DNA of 64,000 nucleotides, taken from Chitinophaga sp. sic0106. Its GTDB lineage: Bacteria > Bacteroidota > Bacteroidia > Chitinophagales > Chitinophagaceae. The first letter of the stretch is position 1; the number at the start of each line of letters is the position of its first letter. The DNA is taken from NCBI RefSeq assembly GCF_019219075.1, contig NZ_JAHUWJ010000011.1:62001-126000 (forward strand), written 5' to 3'. The notes under the pieces are model-generated. The model saw only the letters and a program-made list of their open reading frames with translations, was not told the DNA's origin and made no database searches. Shown here piece after piece: positions 42,382 to 51,880 of the stretch. A program made the translations under genes and the position numbers.

Positions 42382-42412
42382 AAAAAGCCGTCTCATCTAC
42401 TGAGACGGCCTT
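42382..42412 (-). terminator. Terminator hairpin, right copy of 31-bp direct repeat
   Basis: The same GCCGTCTCA-TCTAC-TGAGACGGC hairpin as at 41317, here with six A on the left, 36 bases after the phosphoglucosamine mutase stop. It would terminate that leftward gene. Confidence 0.85.
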
Positions 42413-42448
42413 TTCAGCTTTGCCGCTTTTGGAAAAATAGCGTTATAA

Positions 42449-43831
42449 CTAGTGCATGAACTCTTTAATGTCCTGCATAATTCTTTTTGCAATATTGTCG
42501 GCAGTAGTTTCATTCTGCGACTCCGCATAAATACGGATAATAGGCTCGGTGTTAGAAGTGCGCAGATGCACCCAGTCAGTTTCGAACTCTATTTTCAGAC
42601 CATCTTCGGTGTTGATGGGCTGGTTCTTGTATTTATCCTTGATTTTTTCAAAGATAACTTTAACGTCTACCCCTTTATCCAACTCTATTTTATTTTTAGA
42701 GATGAAATAGTCAGGATAGCTGTTGCGCAGTGCTTTGATGCCTTTACCGCTGTGTGCCAGATGGCTCAGGAATAACCCGATGCCAATGAGCGCATCACGA
42801 CCGTAATGCAGATCCGGAACAATGATACCACCGTTACCTTCGCCGCCAATGACTGCGTTGGTTTCCTTCATTTTCTTTACCACATTTACTTCGCCTACGG
42901 CAGATGGTGTGTACTCACCACCATGTTTCAAAGTAACATCTTTCAATGCACGGGTAGAAGAGAGGTTGGAAACAGTGTTGCCTTTGCGTTTGCTGAGGAT
43001 GTAATCAGCTACGGCAACAAGGGTATATTCTTCACCAAACATACTGCCATCCTCACATACGAAGCAGAGACGGTCTACGTCCGGATCTACTGCGATGCCC
43101 AGGTCAGCTTTGGATTTGTTTACTTCGTTGGATAATGCCACCAGGTTTTCTGGCAGTGGCTCCGGATTGTGGCTGAACTTACCGGTAACTTCTCCAAACA
43201 ATACCTCTACTTGCTCTACACCCAGCGCATTCAGCAGGGCAGGCACAAATATGGCACCGGTGGAGTTCACCGCATCTACCACCACTTTGAAGTTACGCTT
43301 TCTGATAGCTTCCACGTCTACCAGTGGATAATTTACTATCAGGTCGATGTGCTTTTGCAAATAGGAGTCGTCCTGGGTGTAAGTACCCAGTTTGTTTACG
43401 TCAGCAAAGTTGAAGTCTTCGCTGGCAGCGATTTCCAGGAGCTGTGCGCCATCTTCACCGGAAATAAACTCGCCTTCACCGTTCAGCAATTTCAGGGCGT
43501 TCCATTCTTTAGGATTGTGGCTGGCAGTGAGAATAATACCACCTGCAGCGTTTTCCATCTTAACAGCTACTTCTACAGTAGGGGTGGTGGATAAACCAAG
43601 GTCTACCACATCAATGCCTAAGCCGTTGAGAGTGGACACTACCAGGTTTTTTACCATTTCTCCTGAAATACGGCCATCACGGCCAATTACTACCTTACGG
43701 TTTTCTGTGTTCCTGCTAAGCCAGGTGCCGTAAGCCGCTGTGAATTTTACTACGTCTAATGGAGAAAGTCCCTCGCCGGGCCTGCCGCCTATGGTTCCGC
43801 GTATGCCGGATATCGATTTGATCAGTGCCAC
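42449..43831 (-). CDS. glmM: Phosphoglucosamine mutase
   Basis: The enzyme converts glucosamine-6-phosphate to the 1-phosphate for peptidoglycan and LPS precursors. The 460-residue product has ISGIRGTIGG at the start, the phosphoserine loop LTASHNPKEWNALK (Ser104), the metal loop DPDVDRLCFV, the sugar-binding GGEGNGGII and a C-terminal phosphate-binding RTSNTEPIIRIYAE. GlmM is favoured over phosphomannomutase by the GEGNGG motif and length, but the two are close. It stands as a single gene with its own terminator. Confidence 0.88.
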   Translation of the reverse strand: MALIKSISGIRGTIGGRPGEGLSPLDVVKFTAAYGTWLSRNTENRKVVIGRDGRISGEMVKNLVVSTLNGLGIDVVDLGLSTTPTVEVAVKMENAAGGIILTASHNPKEWNALKLLNGEGEFISGEDGAQLLEIAASEDFNFADVNKLGTYTQDDSYLQKHIDLIVNYPLVDVEAIRKRNFKVVVDAVNSTGAIFVPALLNALGVEQVEVLFGEVTGKFSHNPEPLPENLVALSNEVNKSKADLGIAVDPDVDRLCFVCEDGSMFGEEYTLVAVADYILSKRKGNTVSNLSSTRALKDVTLKHGGEYTPSAVGEVNVVKKMKETNAVIGGEGNGGIIVPDLHYGRDALIGIGLFLSHLAHSGKGIKALRNSYPDYFISKNKIELDKGVDVKVIFEKIKDKYKNQPINTEDGLKIEFETDWVHLRTSNTEPIIRIYAESQNETTADNIAKRIMQDIKEFMH

Positions 43832-43963
43832 AAGTTTCGTTTTTTAAGGAAGGCAAATATAAAAAAATCCGTGCCAGATTTCCTAATTAGTAAATTGTGA
43901 TGAACTCCGGCCTTCATAGGGCATTATCAGCCTCTAAACGCGCCTTATCTAATAAGTAATAAC

Positions 43964-43971
43964 TATATTTG
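43964..43971 (+). promoter_or_regulatory. Promoter -7 element before the LtaS-like gene
   Basis: TATATTTG matches TAnnTTTG perfectly and ends 34 bases before the ATG at 44006. No clear TTTG lies at the -33 position. Confidence 0.5.
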
Positions 43972-44005
43972 CAGCTACGCTTTTAAAAAAACGGCTATAC
44001 GTTAC

Positions 44006-46030
44006 ATGCAAAACTTCTGGAAGAATATACCCCGGTATATTCGATATGTGTTTGTTCAAACGCTTTACCTATTCCTGCTGATGGTCATGTTCAGGCTGCT
44101 ATTTTTCCTGTTCTTCTTCAAGACCACCATCACCGATGCCGCCGTGATCTCCAAAGCGTGGTACCTGGGTCTTAAATTTGACATGCGTCTTACATTGATC
44201 CTGATAGTACCGTTGTTAATTGTCACACTTATTTTCAGAAATAGCTATTTCACGCGTAAGCCTATACGTAAATTTAATTTCATTTACCTTTTTATACTCT
44301 ACCTCGGTCTTACCTTATTATATATACTCGACCTCGGTCATTACGATTATCTCGGTATCCGCCTCGATCCATCGGTGCTCCGCTTCCTGGCCAAAGGCGA
44401 ACGCGCCGATAACGCCCGCATGGTGTGGCAAAGCTATCCCGTAGTACGCGGCGTCCTGGCCTTAGCGCTATTTATGTTCTTCCTGCTGGTGATTCAAAAG
44501 CGCACCTGGAAATACTTCGCCGCACAACCGGAAATATACCTCCGCAAAGGGGTGTTCATCGGTTGGACCAGCGCCCTTATCCTGCTCACCGCCGCTGGTA
44601 TATACGCCAACGTTGCCTATTTCCCGCTGCGCTGGAGCCAGGCCATGTTCACGCGCGACAACGGCGTCACCAGCCTCGGCCTCAACCCGATCCTGTACTT
44701 CGTTTCCAACCTGAATGTAAAAGGTGATTCCTTTGATCCGGAACTTACCCGCCAATACTACAATCCTACAGCTGAATACCTCCGGGTAGATAAGCCGGAT
44801 GCAGCCACGCTGGACTATAAACGACATTCCCCCGGTGACAGCACCAAACCTAAACTGAATATAGTACTGGTGATGCTCGAATCCACCGGCGCAGCGCCCA
44901 CCAGTATGTATGGTAATCCCATGCAACCTACGCCCAACATGCAGCGCCTGTCTGACGAAGGTATCCTGTTCAAGAATTTTTATGTTCCCGCCGTAAGTAC
45001 CGCCAGAACTGTTTTTGGCGTTACCACCGGACTGCCCGATATCACCCGCGTACGCACCGCCAGCCGTCACCCGCAGATGCTGGACCAGCGCGTGGTCATG
45101 GATCAGTTTACCGGCTACGATAAATATTATATGCTCGGTGGTAACACCAACTGGGCCAATATCCGTGCGGTATTTACCAACAATGTGGAAGGCCTCAAAA
45201 TCTTCGAAGAGGGCGACTGGAAATCACCAAAGGCAGATGTATGGGGCGTGTCCGACTTCGACCTCATTACCGAAGCCAGTGCCATCTTCAAAGAAAATAA
45301 CGAGAAAAAGAAACCTTTCATCGCCTTCCTGCAGCTGGCCGATAACCATCCGCCATACACTACCACCAAAGGAAACGGCGATTTCAAGGATATGAAGGAA
45401 AAAGACCTGAATATGGAGCAATTCAAAAAGTCAGGCTTTGTAAGTATAGACCAGTTCAACGCCCTGCGTTACGAAGACTATAACGTAGGCCACCTTGTTG
45501 AAATGGCAAAAAAAGACGGCTACCTGGATAATACTATTTTCGTATTCTTCGGAGATCATAACTGTATCCTCAATCCATACAGCTTTATGCCACTGCCGGA
45601 ATATGAAATGGCTACCGGCAGCGTGCACGTCACCGCTTTCATGTACAGCCCTAAGCACATCACGCCGGGCCAGGTGATCACCACCCCGGGCAGCCTGCTG
45701 GATATTTATCCTACCGTGGCAGGTATGGTAGGTATGCCGTATAATAACTATACTATGGGTATGAACCTGTTTGACAGTACCCGCAACGGTAACGACAAAT
45801 ATGTGTTTATTACGTATATCCGTAACCAGCAAGGCTACTATGCTATGTTGGGAAATAAGTATCTCTATGAAGTAAACGACAAAACAGGTGCCTCCGCGCT
45901 GTATGACCTCCAGGGCGACCCACAGAAAAACGTGGCCACAGCGCAGCCGGAGCAGGCAAAATATCTGGATAATTTAACACGTGGCTATTATCAAAGCACA
46001 CGATATTTACTCTTTAATAATAAAAAATAA
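44006..46030 (+). CDS. LtaS-like sulfatase-family membrane protein
   Basis: The 674-residue product has about five membrane segments in its first 220 residues and then a large extracytoplasmic alkaline-phosphatase-fold domain: the metal-binding VLVMLESTG, the nucleophile region VPAVSTARTVFGVTTGLPD and FVFFGDHN. Family members transfer phosphoglycerol, phosphoethanolamine or related groups onto envelope polymers or lipids. In a Gram-negative it probably modifies a lipid or glycan; the donor is not known. It is the first of five closely spaced (+) genes; the next begins 9 bases later. Confidence 0.88.
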   Translation: MQNFWKNIPRYIRYVFVQTLYLFLLMVMFRLLFFLFFFKTTITDAAVISKAWYLGLKFDMRLTLILIVPLLIVTLIFRNSYFTRKPIRKFNFIYLFILYLGLTLLYILDLGHYDYLGIRLDPSVLRFLAKGERADNARMVWQSYPVVRGVLALALFMFFLLVIQKRTWKYFAAQPEIYLRKGVFIGWTSALILLTAAGIYANVAYFPLRWSQAMFTRDNGVTSLGLNPILYFVSNLNVKGDSFDPELTRQYYNPTAEYLRVDKPDAATLDYKRHSPGDSTKPKLNIVLVMLESTGAAPTSMYGNPMQPTPNMQRLSDEGILFKNFYVPAVSTARTVFGVTTGLPDITRVRTASRHPQMLDQRVVMDQFTGYDKYYMLGGNTNWANIRAVFTNNVEGLKIFEEGDWKSPKADVWGVSDFDLITEASAIFKENNEKKKPFIAFLQLADNHPPYTTTKGNGDFKDMKEKDLNMEQFKKSGFVSIDQFNALRYEDYNVGHLVEMAKKDGYLDNTIFVFFGDHNCILNPYSFMPLPEYEMATGSVHVTAFMYSPKHITPGQVITTPGSLLDIYPTVAGMVGMPYNNYTMGMNLFDSTRNGNDKYVFITYIRNQQGYYAMLGNKYLYEVNDKTGASALYDLQGDPQKNVATAQPEQAKYLDNLTRGYYQSTRYLLFNNKK

Positions 46031-46039
46031 TAATACGCA

Positions 46040-46792
46040 GTGGAAGCAGAAAAAGCATGGTTTAAAGATTGGTTCAATTCTCCTTATTATCACCTGCTGT
46101 ACAGCAACAGGGATGAAAAGGAGGCTGCTGCTTTTATTGATAAACTCCTGGCCTACCTCCGCCCGGCAACAGATGCCGAAATGCTGGATGTAGCCTGTGG
46201 CAAAGGACGCCACGCCAAATACCTCGCGGATAAAGGCTATTATGTAACCGGTATCGATCTTTCCACCGAAAGCATCAACATCGCCAAAAAACTGGAAAAC
46301 GATCACCTGAGCTTTTTTCAGCATGATATGCGTTTACCCTTTCGCGTTAATTATTTCGATGTTGTATTTAATTTCTTCACCAGCTTTGGCTATTTCGATA
46401 CCCAACGGGATAACGATAATGCCCTGCGTACCCTCACCAACGCCCTCAAACCGGGTGGTAAACTGGTGCTGGACTACCTCAACAGCAACTATGTAGCCGC
46501 GCATCTTGTTAAAGCTGAAGTAAAAGAGAAAGAGCAGGTCGTATTTGATATCCACCGGGAGCTGCACAATAATAAATTCCTCAAGGAAATCAGTATACTC
46601 GATAAGGAGAAGATGAGGAGACTGAGGTATACCGAGAGTGTGAATGCTTTTACCAAAGCTGATTTTGAGGAGATGTTTGCGCGGCACGGGATGGAGATCA
46701 CGGAAATTTTCGGAGACTATCATTTTAATAGCTATGACGACCAACAGTCACCGCGACTGATCATCATAGCCACAAAAACAAAGCCATGCTAG
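46040..46792 (+). CDS. Class I SAM-dependent methyltransferase
   Basis: The 250-residue product has the SAM-binding motif LDVACGKGRHAKYLADKGYYVTGIDLS near residue 50 and typical later motifs (FNFFTSFGYFD, LKPGGKLVLDYLN). It starts with GTG at 46040 (EAEKAWFKDWFNSPYYH follows, a recurrent N-terminus of this group). Substrate unknown. It overlaps the PAP2 gene by 7 bases. Confidence 0.88.
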   Translation: MEAEKAWFKDWFNSPYYHLLYSNRDEKEAAAFIDKLLAYLRPATDAEMLDVACGKGRHAKYLADKGYYVTGIDLSTESINIAKKLENDHLSFFQHDMRLPFRVNYFDVVFNFFTSFGYFDTQRDNDNALRTLTNALKPGGKLVLDYLNSNYVAAHLVKAEVKEKEQVVFDIHRELHNNKFLKEISILDKEKMRRLRYTESVNAFTKADFEEMFARHGMEITEIFGDYHFNSYDDQQSPRLIIIATKTKPC

Positions 46793-47370
46793 AAAGTTTA
46801 CTTCGTGGCGATCTCAGGTTATTTTTCCATATCAACGGGCAGTGGCACAACGCACTGCTGGATGTGATTATGCCGATATTGCGGGAACCATTTATCTGGG
46901 CTCCACTATATCTGTTTTTGGGGGTGTTCGTGACCATTAACTTTGGCTGGAGAGGATTTTTCTGGATCGTTTTTTTCCTGGTAACATTTGGGATTTCGGA
47001 TCAGTCAAGCCTGTTTCTGAAGGATTACTTCGGAAGGATCAGGCCTTGCCGCGACCCTGTGGTATCTCACTATACAAGGGTGTTGGTGGTGTATTGCCCA
47101 ATGAGCGGCAGTTTTACCTCTAACCATGCGGCCAATCATTTTGCGCTGGCTACCTTTTGTTTCTTAACTTTAAAATCATTCTTTGGCCGGTTTACCCTTT
47201 TGTTTTACCTGTGGGCAGCAGCAATTGCCTATGCACAGGTATACGTGGGTGTACACTACCCGCTGGATGTAACCGGTGGCGCTGTGCTGGGCTCTCTGAT
47301 CGGGTTGCTGAGCGGAAGCTTCTTCAGCAGGCGTATAAGACTGGAATTGGAACCTGAATTGAAAACATGA
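46786..47370 (+). CDS. PAP2-family membrane phosphatase
   Basis: The 194-residue product has about five membrane segments and the three PAP2 motifs: KDYFGRIRPCRD (near residue 79), SFTSNHAANHF (near residue 108) and VGVHYPLDVTGG (near residue 152). It would dephosphorylate a lipid phosphate such as undecaprenyl diphosphate or phosphatidic acid at the membrane. It overlaps both neighbours (7 and 4 bases). Confidence 0.92.
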   Translation: MLESLLRGDLRLFFHINGQWHNALLDVIMPILREPFIWAPLYLFLGVFVTINFGWRGFFWIVFFLVTFGISDQSSLFLKDYFGRIRPCRDPVVSHYTRVLVVYCPMSGSFTSNHAANHFALATFCFLTLKSFFGRFTLLFYLWAAAIAYAQVYVGVHYPLDVTGGAVLGSLIGLLSGSFFSRRIRLELEPELKT

Positions 47371-48101
47371 ACTGGAATTATCTGATACTTGTACTGGTTG
47401 CAACTATTGCCGGGGGAATCATTCCTATGACGGTAAGGCATATCAGTGCCAATTTCACTATTTACCTGCTGGCATTTACAGGCGCTTTCTTATTTGGCGT
47501 TACCATCATGCACCTGCTGCCTGAGGTATACCATGAGCTGGGCCATGCCGCAGGTGCCTATATCGTACTGGGCTTTTTCCTGCAGGTATTCCTGCAGCAG
47601 CTGTCGCACGGCATGGAACATGGCCACTCGCACCTGCCTACTGAAAATCATCATCACCATATAGCTGTAACCCCGTTGTTACTGGGTTTGTCTATCCACG
47701 CGTTTATGGAAGGTATTCCGCTGGGCTTTCATTATGAAGACCAGTCGGCCCTGCCATCCTTAATGCTGGGAGTGGCGGCGCACAAAATTCCGGAAGCCCT
47801 GACGCTGATAACGGTGATGATCCACGCCCATAAGTCGAAACAGCAGTTATGGCAGATACTCATCGTTTTTGCCCTGGTAACGCCGGTAGCGGCTATACTG
47901 GCAGGATGGCTCGGTAATCGCTTTGAGGTAGTATCTCACTATCTGGTATATCTGGTTGCCCTGGTAATTGGCGCTTTTCTGCATATTTCTACTACTATTT
48001 TCTATGAAAGCGGTACCAAACACCATGAGCTGAGCCGTAAAAAAGTGATGGCTATCGCCCTGGGACTGGTACTGGCATTTATTACACTGATATTTGAATA
48101 A
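47367..48101 (+). CDS. ZIP-family metal transporter
   Basis: The 244-residue product has eight predicted membrane segments, a His-rich cytoplasmic loop (HGMEHGHSHLPTENHHHH near residue 72) and the ZIP metal-site motifs SIHAFMEGIPLGFH and AAHKIPEALTL in helices IV and V. It should import zinc or iron. It overlaps the PAP2 gene by 4 bases. Confidence 0.92.
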   Translation: MNWNYLILVLVATIAGGIIPMTVRHISANFTIYLLAFTGAFLFGVTIMHLLPEVYHELGHAAGAYIVLGFFLQVFLQQLSHGMEHGHSHLPTENHHHHIAVTPLLLGLSIHAFMEGIPLGFHYEDQSALPSLMLGVAAHKIPEALTLITVMIHAHKSKQQLWQILIVFALVTPVAAILAGWLGNRFEVVSHYLVYLVALVIGAFLHISTTIFYESGTKHHELSRKKVMAIALGLVLAFITLIFE

Positions 48102-48124
48102 TTATTATTTTTAGACTTTATATC

Positions 48125-49420
48125 ATGGAAGTCGTCATAATCCTCATCCTCATTTTACTCAATGGCCTATTCTCGATGTCGGAGATAGCATTGGTGTCCG
48201 CCCGCAAAATCAGGCTGGAGCACCTCGCCAATAAAGGGGATGAAAAAGCAAAGGCCGCGCTGAAGCTGGCCAACAATCCGGACAGGTTTCTTTCCACCGT
48301 CCAGATCGGCATCACACTTATCGGTATCCTTACCGGTATTTACTCCGGTGAAAATATCAAAACTGATATCGTAGCCTGGCTTAATACTTATCCATCTGTA
48401 CAACCATACAGCGGCCCCCTGGCAACTACCATCATCGTAGTGACCATCACCTATTTTTCCCTTGTATTGGGAGAGCTTGTGCCTAAACGGCTGGCAATGG
48501 CCAAGCCGGAGACTATCGCTAAAAATGTGGCCAGGCCCATGACCCTGATCTCCTGGCTTACCTTTCCGTTCATCTGGTTGCTGAGCGCATCTACCAATGT
48601 GCTCGTAAAACTGTTTAATGTCCGCCCTAACGATACCCATGTTACGGAGGAAGAAATTAAGGCCATGATCAACGAGGGGACGTCCTCCGGCGCTATTGAA
48701 GAAACTGAACAGGAAATTATCGAAAGGGTATTTCACCTGGGCGACAGGAACATTACCTCGCTCATGACCCACCGCACAGATATCACCTGGCTGGATATCA
48801 ATGAATCCATCGATGCCTACCAGTCTAAAATCCGTGAAAGTCTCCACTCCGTATACCCTGTATGCGATGGGGAAGTGGATGCGCTGAAAGGCGTTGTGTC
48901 CATTAAAGATCTGTATGCCGTTGCCGGGAAAGCCCTGCCACTGGCGCAGGTAATGAAAAAACCACTATTCGTTCCTGAAAACAATACCGCCTACCAGGTA
49001 CTGGAAAAGTTTAAGGAAACACATATACATGCCGCATTCATCGTTGATGAGTACGGTACGTTTCTTGGTATGATCACCCTCAACGATATCCTGGAGGCTA
49101 TTGTTGGTGATATGCCGGAAACCGAAGAATATGACAGTTACGAGATGCACCTCCGCGATGATGGCAGCTATCTGGTGGATGCACAGATTCCGTTCTACGA
49201 CTTCCTGGCCGAATTCGACAAGGAAGACTGGATGAATGAATTTGAACAGGACTTCGATACCCTGGCAGGTTTTATCCTCCACCACCTGGAGCATATCCCG
49301 AGTACCGGCGAAAAGTTCAGCTGGAAAGGGTTTACCTTCGAGATAGTGGACATGGATGCACACCGCATCGATAAAGTCATGGTAGTTCCGCCTATGCAAT
49401 CAACAGACGAAGAGGACTGA
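48125..49420 (+). CDS. CNNM/CorC (HlyC-like) membrane protein with CBS pair
   Basis: The 431-residue product has an N-terminal DUF21/CNNM membrane domain (about residues 1-190, with ALVSARKIRLEHLANKGD and STVQIGITLIGILTGIYSG), two CBS domains (about 210-335, with MTHRTDITWLD and FIVDEYGTFLGMIT) and a C-terminal CorC_HlyC domain ending near VVPP. Such proteins are linked to Mg2+/Co2+ efflux and were once called hemolysins. It ends the envelope/metal gene run. Confidence 0.93.
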   Translation: MEVVIILILILLNGLFSMSEIALVSARKIRLEHLANKGDEKAKAALKLANNPDRFLSTVQIGITLIGILTGIYSGENIKTDIVAWLNTYPSVQPYSGPLATTIIVVTITYFSLVLGELVPKRLAMAKPETIAKNVARPMTLISWLTFPFIWLLSASTNVLVKLFNVRPNDTHVTEEEIKAMINEGTSSGAIEETEQEIIERVFHLGDRNITSLMTHRTDITWLDINESIDAYQSKIRESLHSVYPVCDGEVDALKGVVSIKDLYAVAGKALPLAQVMKKPLFVPENNTAYQVLEKFKETHIHAAFIVDEYGTFLGMITLNDILEAIVGDMPETEEYDSYEMHLRDDGSYLVDAQIPFYDFLAEFDKEDWMNEFEQDFDTLAGFILHHLEHIPSTGEKFSWKGFTFEIVDMDAHRIDKVMVVPPMQSTDEED

Positions 49421-49491
49421 TTATCTTCCCTGCACACGTAGAAACCGCCAACGTAGTTATCCGTATTTTAATGAACGGAGTGCCTTAATTA

Positions 49492-49522
49492 TTTGGATAA
49501 ACCCAGGTTTATACTAAATTTG
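49492..49522 (+). promoter_or_regulatory. Promoter of the flexirubin-type cluster
   Basis: TTTG (49492-49495), 19 bases, TAAATTTG (49515-49522): a perfect Bacteroidota promoter. The start would be near 49529, leaving a leader of about 37 bases before the ATG of the ammonia-lyase gene. Confidence 0.8.
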
Positions 49523-49565
49523 AGCACTTTTTTACATAAACAATAAATTTAATTTAATAGTCACC

Positions 49566-51101
49566 ATGGTTGCAATAGGAAGTAAGGTGCTGTCCCTGGA
49601 AGAAGCTTACAGGGTTCTTTACAGCGGTGAAGAGCTGGTATTGGACGCAGCGGCTTTACAACAGGTGGAAGCCAGTTTTGAGTTTCTGAAGAAGTTTTCC
49701 GCAAAAAAACTGATTTATGGTATCAACACCGGCTTTGGGCCGATGGCACAGTACCGCATCAGCGATGAGGACACCTTCCAGCTGCAATACAACCTGATCC
49801 GCAGCCACAGTTCCGGCTCCGGCAAACTGTTATCTCCGTTACATACCAAAGGTCTGATGATCGCCCGCCTCAGCAGCTTTATGCAGGCACATTCGGGCAT
49901 CCACCCTGAGGTAGTACACCTGCTGAAAGATCTGATCAATAAAAACGTATATCCGTGTGTGTTTGAGCACGGCGGCGTGGGCGCCAGCGGCGACCTCGTG
50001 CAGCTCGCTCACCTGGCCCTGGTGCTGATCGGGGAAGGGGAAGTGGTGTATGAAGAGAAACTGCAGCCTACGGCTGAAGTATTTGCCAGACTGGGTCTCA
50101 AGCCTATCGGCATCCATGTGCGGGAAGGCCTGGCCATCATCAACGGAACATCGGCCATGACCGGCGTGGGCCTGGTAAACCTGATCGAAGCAAAACGACT
50201 GCTGACCTGGTCTATCACCATCTCTGCCATGATCAACGAGATCGTGGAAGCCTTTGATGATCATTTGTCGGCAGAACTCAATGCGGTTAAAATGCATGAA
50301 GGCCAGAACAAAGTGGCCGCCATCATGCGGGAGATCCTCGTGGGCAGCAAAATGGTACGCCACCGTCCGGATCACCTCTATAAAGAACTGGAAGAAGAGA
50401 TATTTAAAGATAAAGTACAGGAATACTATTCACTCCGCTGTGTTCCACAGATCCTGGGACCGGTGTTCGATACCCTGAAACAGGCCGAGCAGCTGGTAGT
50501 GCAGGAGCTGAACTCCGTGAGTGATAACCCGGTGGTGGATCACCACAAGGAAAATGTGTTCCATGGCGGTAACTTCCATGGCGACTATGTTTCCCTGGAA
50601 ATGGATAAGATCAAAATCGCCATCACCAAGCTGTCGATGCTCTCCGAGCGCCAGCTGAACTACCTCATGAACGAAAAGCTGAACCATAAGTTCCCGCCGT
50701 TTATGAACCTTGGTAAACTGGGCTTCAACTTCGGTATGCAGGGCGTACAGTTTACAGCAACCTCCACGGTGGCGGAAAACCAGACGCTTTCCTTCCCGAT
50801 GTATGTACACAGCATACCTAATAACAATGATAACCAGGATATTGTGAGCATGGGCTGCAACGCCGCGCTGATGGCAGGCAGAGTAATCGGCAACACTTTC
50901 GAAGTATTGGCCATCCAGGTGATGACCATGCTGCAGGCAGTGGATTACCTCGGTTGCCAGGACAGGCTGGCAGGCTTTTCACACAAAATTTACGAAGAGG
51001 TGAGGGCGATTTTCCCTAAATTTATTGAAGACAGTCCTAAATATAAGGACCTTCAGAAAATCAGGGAGTACCTGATGGCAAACCAGCCGGTACAGTTGTA
51101 A
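49566..51101 (+). CDS. Tyrosine ammonia-lyase of the flexirubin cluster (HAL/PAL family)
   Basis: The 511-residue product has the MIO-forming Ala-Ser-Gly at residues 140-142 in GGVGASGDLVQLAHLAL, Tyr51 in YGINTGFGPMAQYRI and the selectivity region NLIRSHSSGSG. I recall this sequence as close along its length to the Flavobacterium johnsoniae enzyme often annotated as histidine ammonia-lyase but active on tyrosine (FjTAL). It should make 4-coumarate, the aromatic starter of the aryl polyene. The gene order (ketoreductase, ketosynthase, ACP next) supports this over histidine degradation, as no hutU, hutI or hutG is present. Confidence 0.9.
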   Translation: MVAIGSKVLSLEEAYRVLYSGEELVLDAAALQQVEASFEFLKKFSAKKLIYGINTGFGPMAQYRISDEDTFQLQYNLIRSHSSGSGKLLSPLHTKGLMIARLSSFMQAHSGIHPEVVHLLKDLINKNVYPCVFEHGGVGASGDLVQLAHLALVLIGEGEVVYEEKLQPTAEVFARLGLKPIGIHVREGLAIINGTSAMTGVGLVNLIEAKRLLTWSITISAMINEIVEAFDDHLSAELNAVKMHEGQNKVAAIMREILVGSKMVRHRPDHLYKELEEEIFKDKVQEYYSLRCVPQILGPVFDTLKQAEQLVVQELNSVSDNPVVDHHKENVFHGGNFHGDYVSLEMDKIKIAITKLSMLSERQLNYLMNEKLNHKFPPFMNLGKLGFNFGMQGVQFTATSTVAENQTLSFPMYVHSIPNNNDNQDIVSMGCNAALMAGRVIGNTFEVLAIQVMTMLQAVDYLGCQDRLAGFSHKIYEEVRAIFPKFIEDSPKYKDLQKIREYLMANQPVQL

Positions 51102-51119
51102 CAGCAAAAACTCTCAACA

Positions 51120-51848
51120 ATGAAATGTGCGCTTATCACCGGCGGCTCAAGAGGCATAGGACGGGCAGTATGTATTAAAATGGCAGAACGGGGTTACCAT
51201 GTTCTGATCAACTATAAAGGCAATGAGGCAGCAGCCCTCGAAACACTGGAAGCAGTAAAAGCAGCCGGCAGCACCGGCGAACTGCTGCAGTTCAACGTAG
51301 GCAGCGCAGAGGAAGTAACCCAGGTGCTCGGCAACTGGATAGAAGGGCATAAAGACGACCAGATAGAAGTACTGGTCAACAATGCCGGTGTGCGTGAAGA
51401 TGGGCTGATGTTTATGATGAGCGAGGCACAGTGGAATAATGTACTCAATATCAGCCTGAATGGTTTCTATCACGTTACCAAACAGGTACTCAGTGGCATG
51501 CTGATGAAACGCTACGGCCGCATCATCAACATGGTATCCTTATCCGGTATCAAAGGCCTGGCCGGACAAACCAACTACTCAGCCGCCAAAGCAGGCGTGA
51601 TCGGAGCTACCAAAGCGCTGGCACAGGAAATCGCCAAGCGTGGCGTAACCGTAAACGCAGTAGCACCAGGATTTATCAAAACCGATATGACGGCAGAACT
51701 GAACGAAAAAGAACTGGCCGCACAAGTGCCGATGAACCGCTTCGGTACCGCAGAAGAAGTAGCTGAAGCCGTGGCATTTTTTGCCTCCAAAGGTGCTGGC
51801 TACATCACCGGCGAAGTACTGAGCATCAACGGTGGACTATATACCTGA
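51120..51848 (+). CDS. 3-oxoacyl-ACP reductase (FabG-like SDR)
   Basis: The 242-residue short-chain dehydrogenase has the NADP motif TGGSRGIGRAV, the NNAG motif and the Ser-Tyr-Lys triad (SLSGIKGLAGQTNYSAAKAG). It should reduce the keto group of each polyene extension cycle. It lies 18 bases after the ammonia-lyase gene. Confidence 0.93.
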   Translation: MKCALITGGSRGIGRAVCIKMAERGYHVLINYKGNEAAALETLEAVKAAGSTGELLQFNVGSAEEVTQVLGNWIEGHKDDQIEVLVNNAGVREDGLMFMMSEAQWNNVLNISLNGFYHVTKQVLSGMLMKRYGRIINMVSLSGIKGLAGQTNYSAAKAGVIGATKALAQEIAKRGVTVNAVAPGFIKTDMTAELNEKELAAQVPMNRFGTAEEVAEAVAFFASKGAGYITGEVLSINGGLYT

Positions 51849-51880
51849 TAATAATCCAACTAACGTTAACCGCTCCTATT

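Noticed and set aside
44006..46030. Type I sulfatase as substrate of the FGE-like protein
   Set aside because: The family is LtaS-like, and its nucleophile region (START-like) has Thr and no CxPxR motif.
49566..51101. Histidine ammonia-lyase (hutH) of histidine degradation
   Set aside because: No other hut genes are present; sequence and neighbours fit the flexirubin tyrosine ammonia-lyase.
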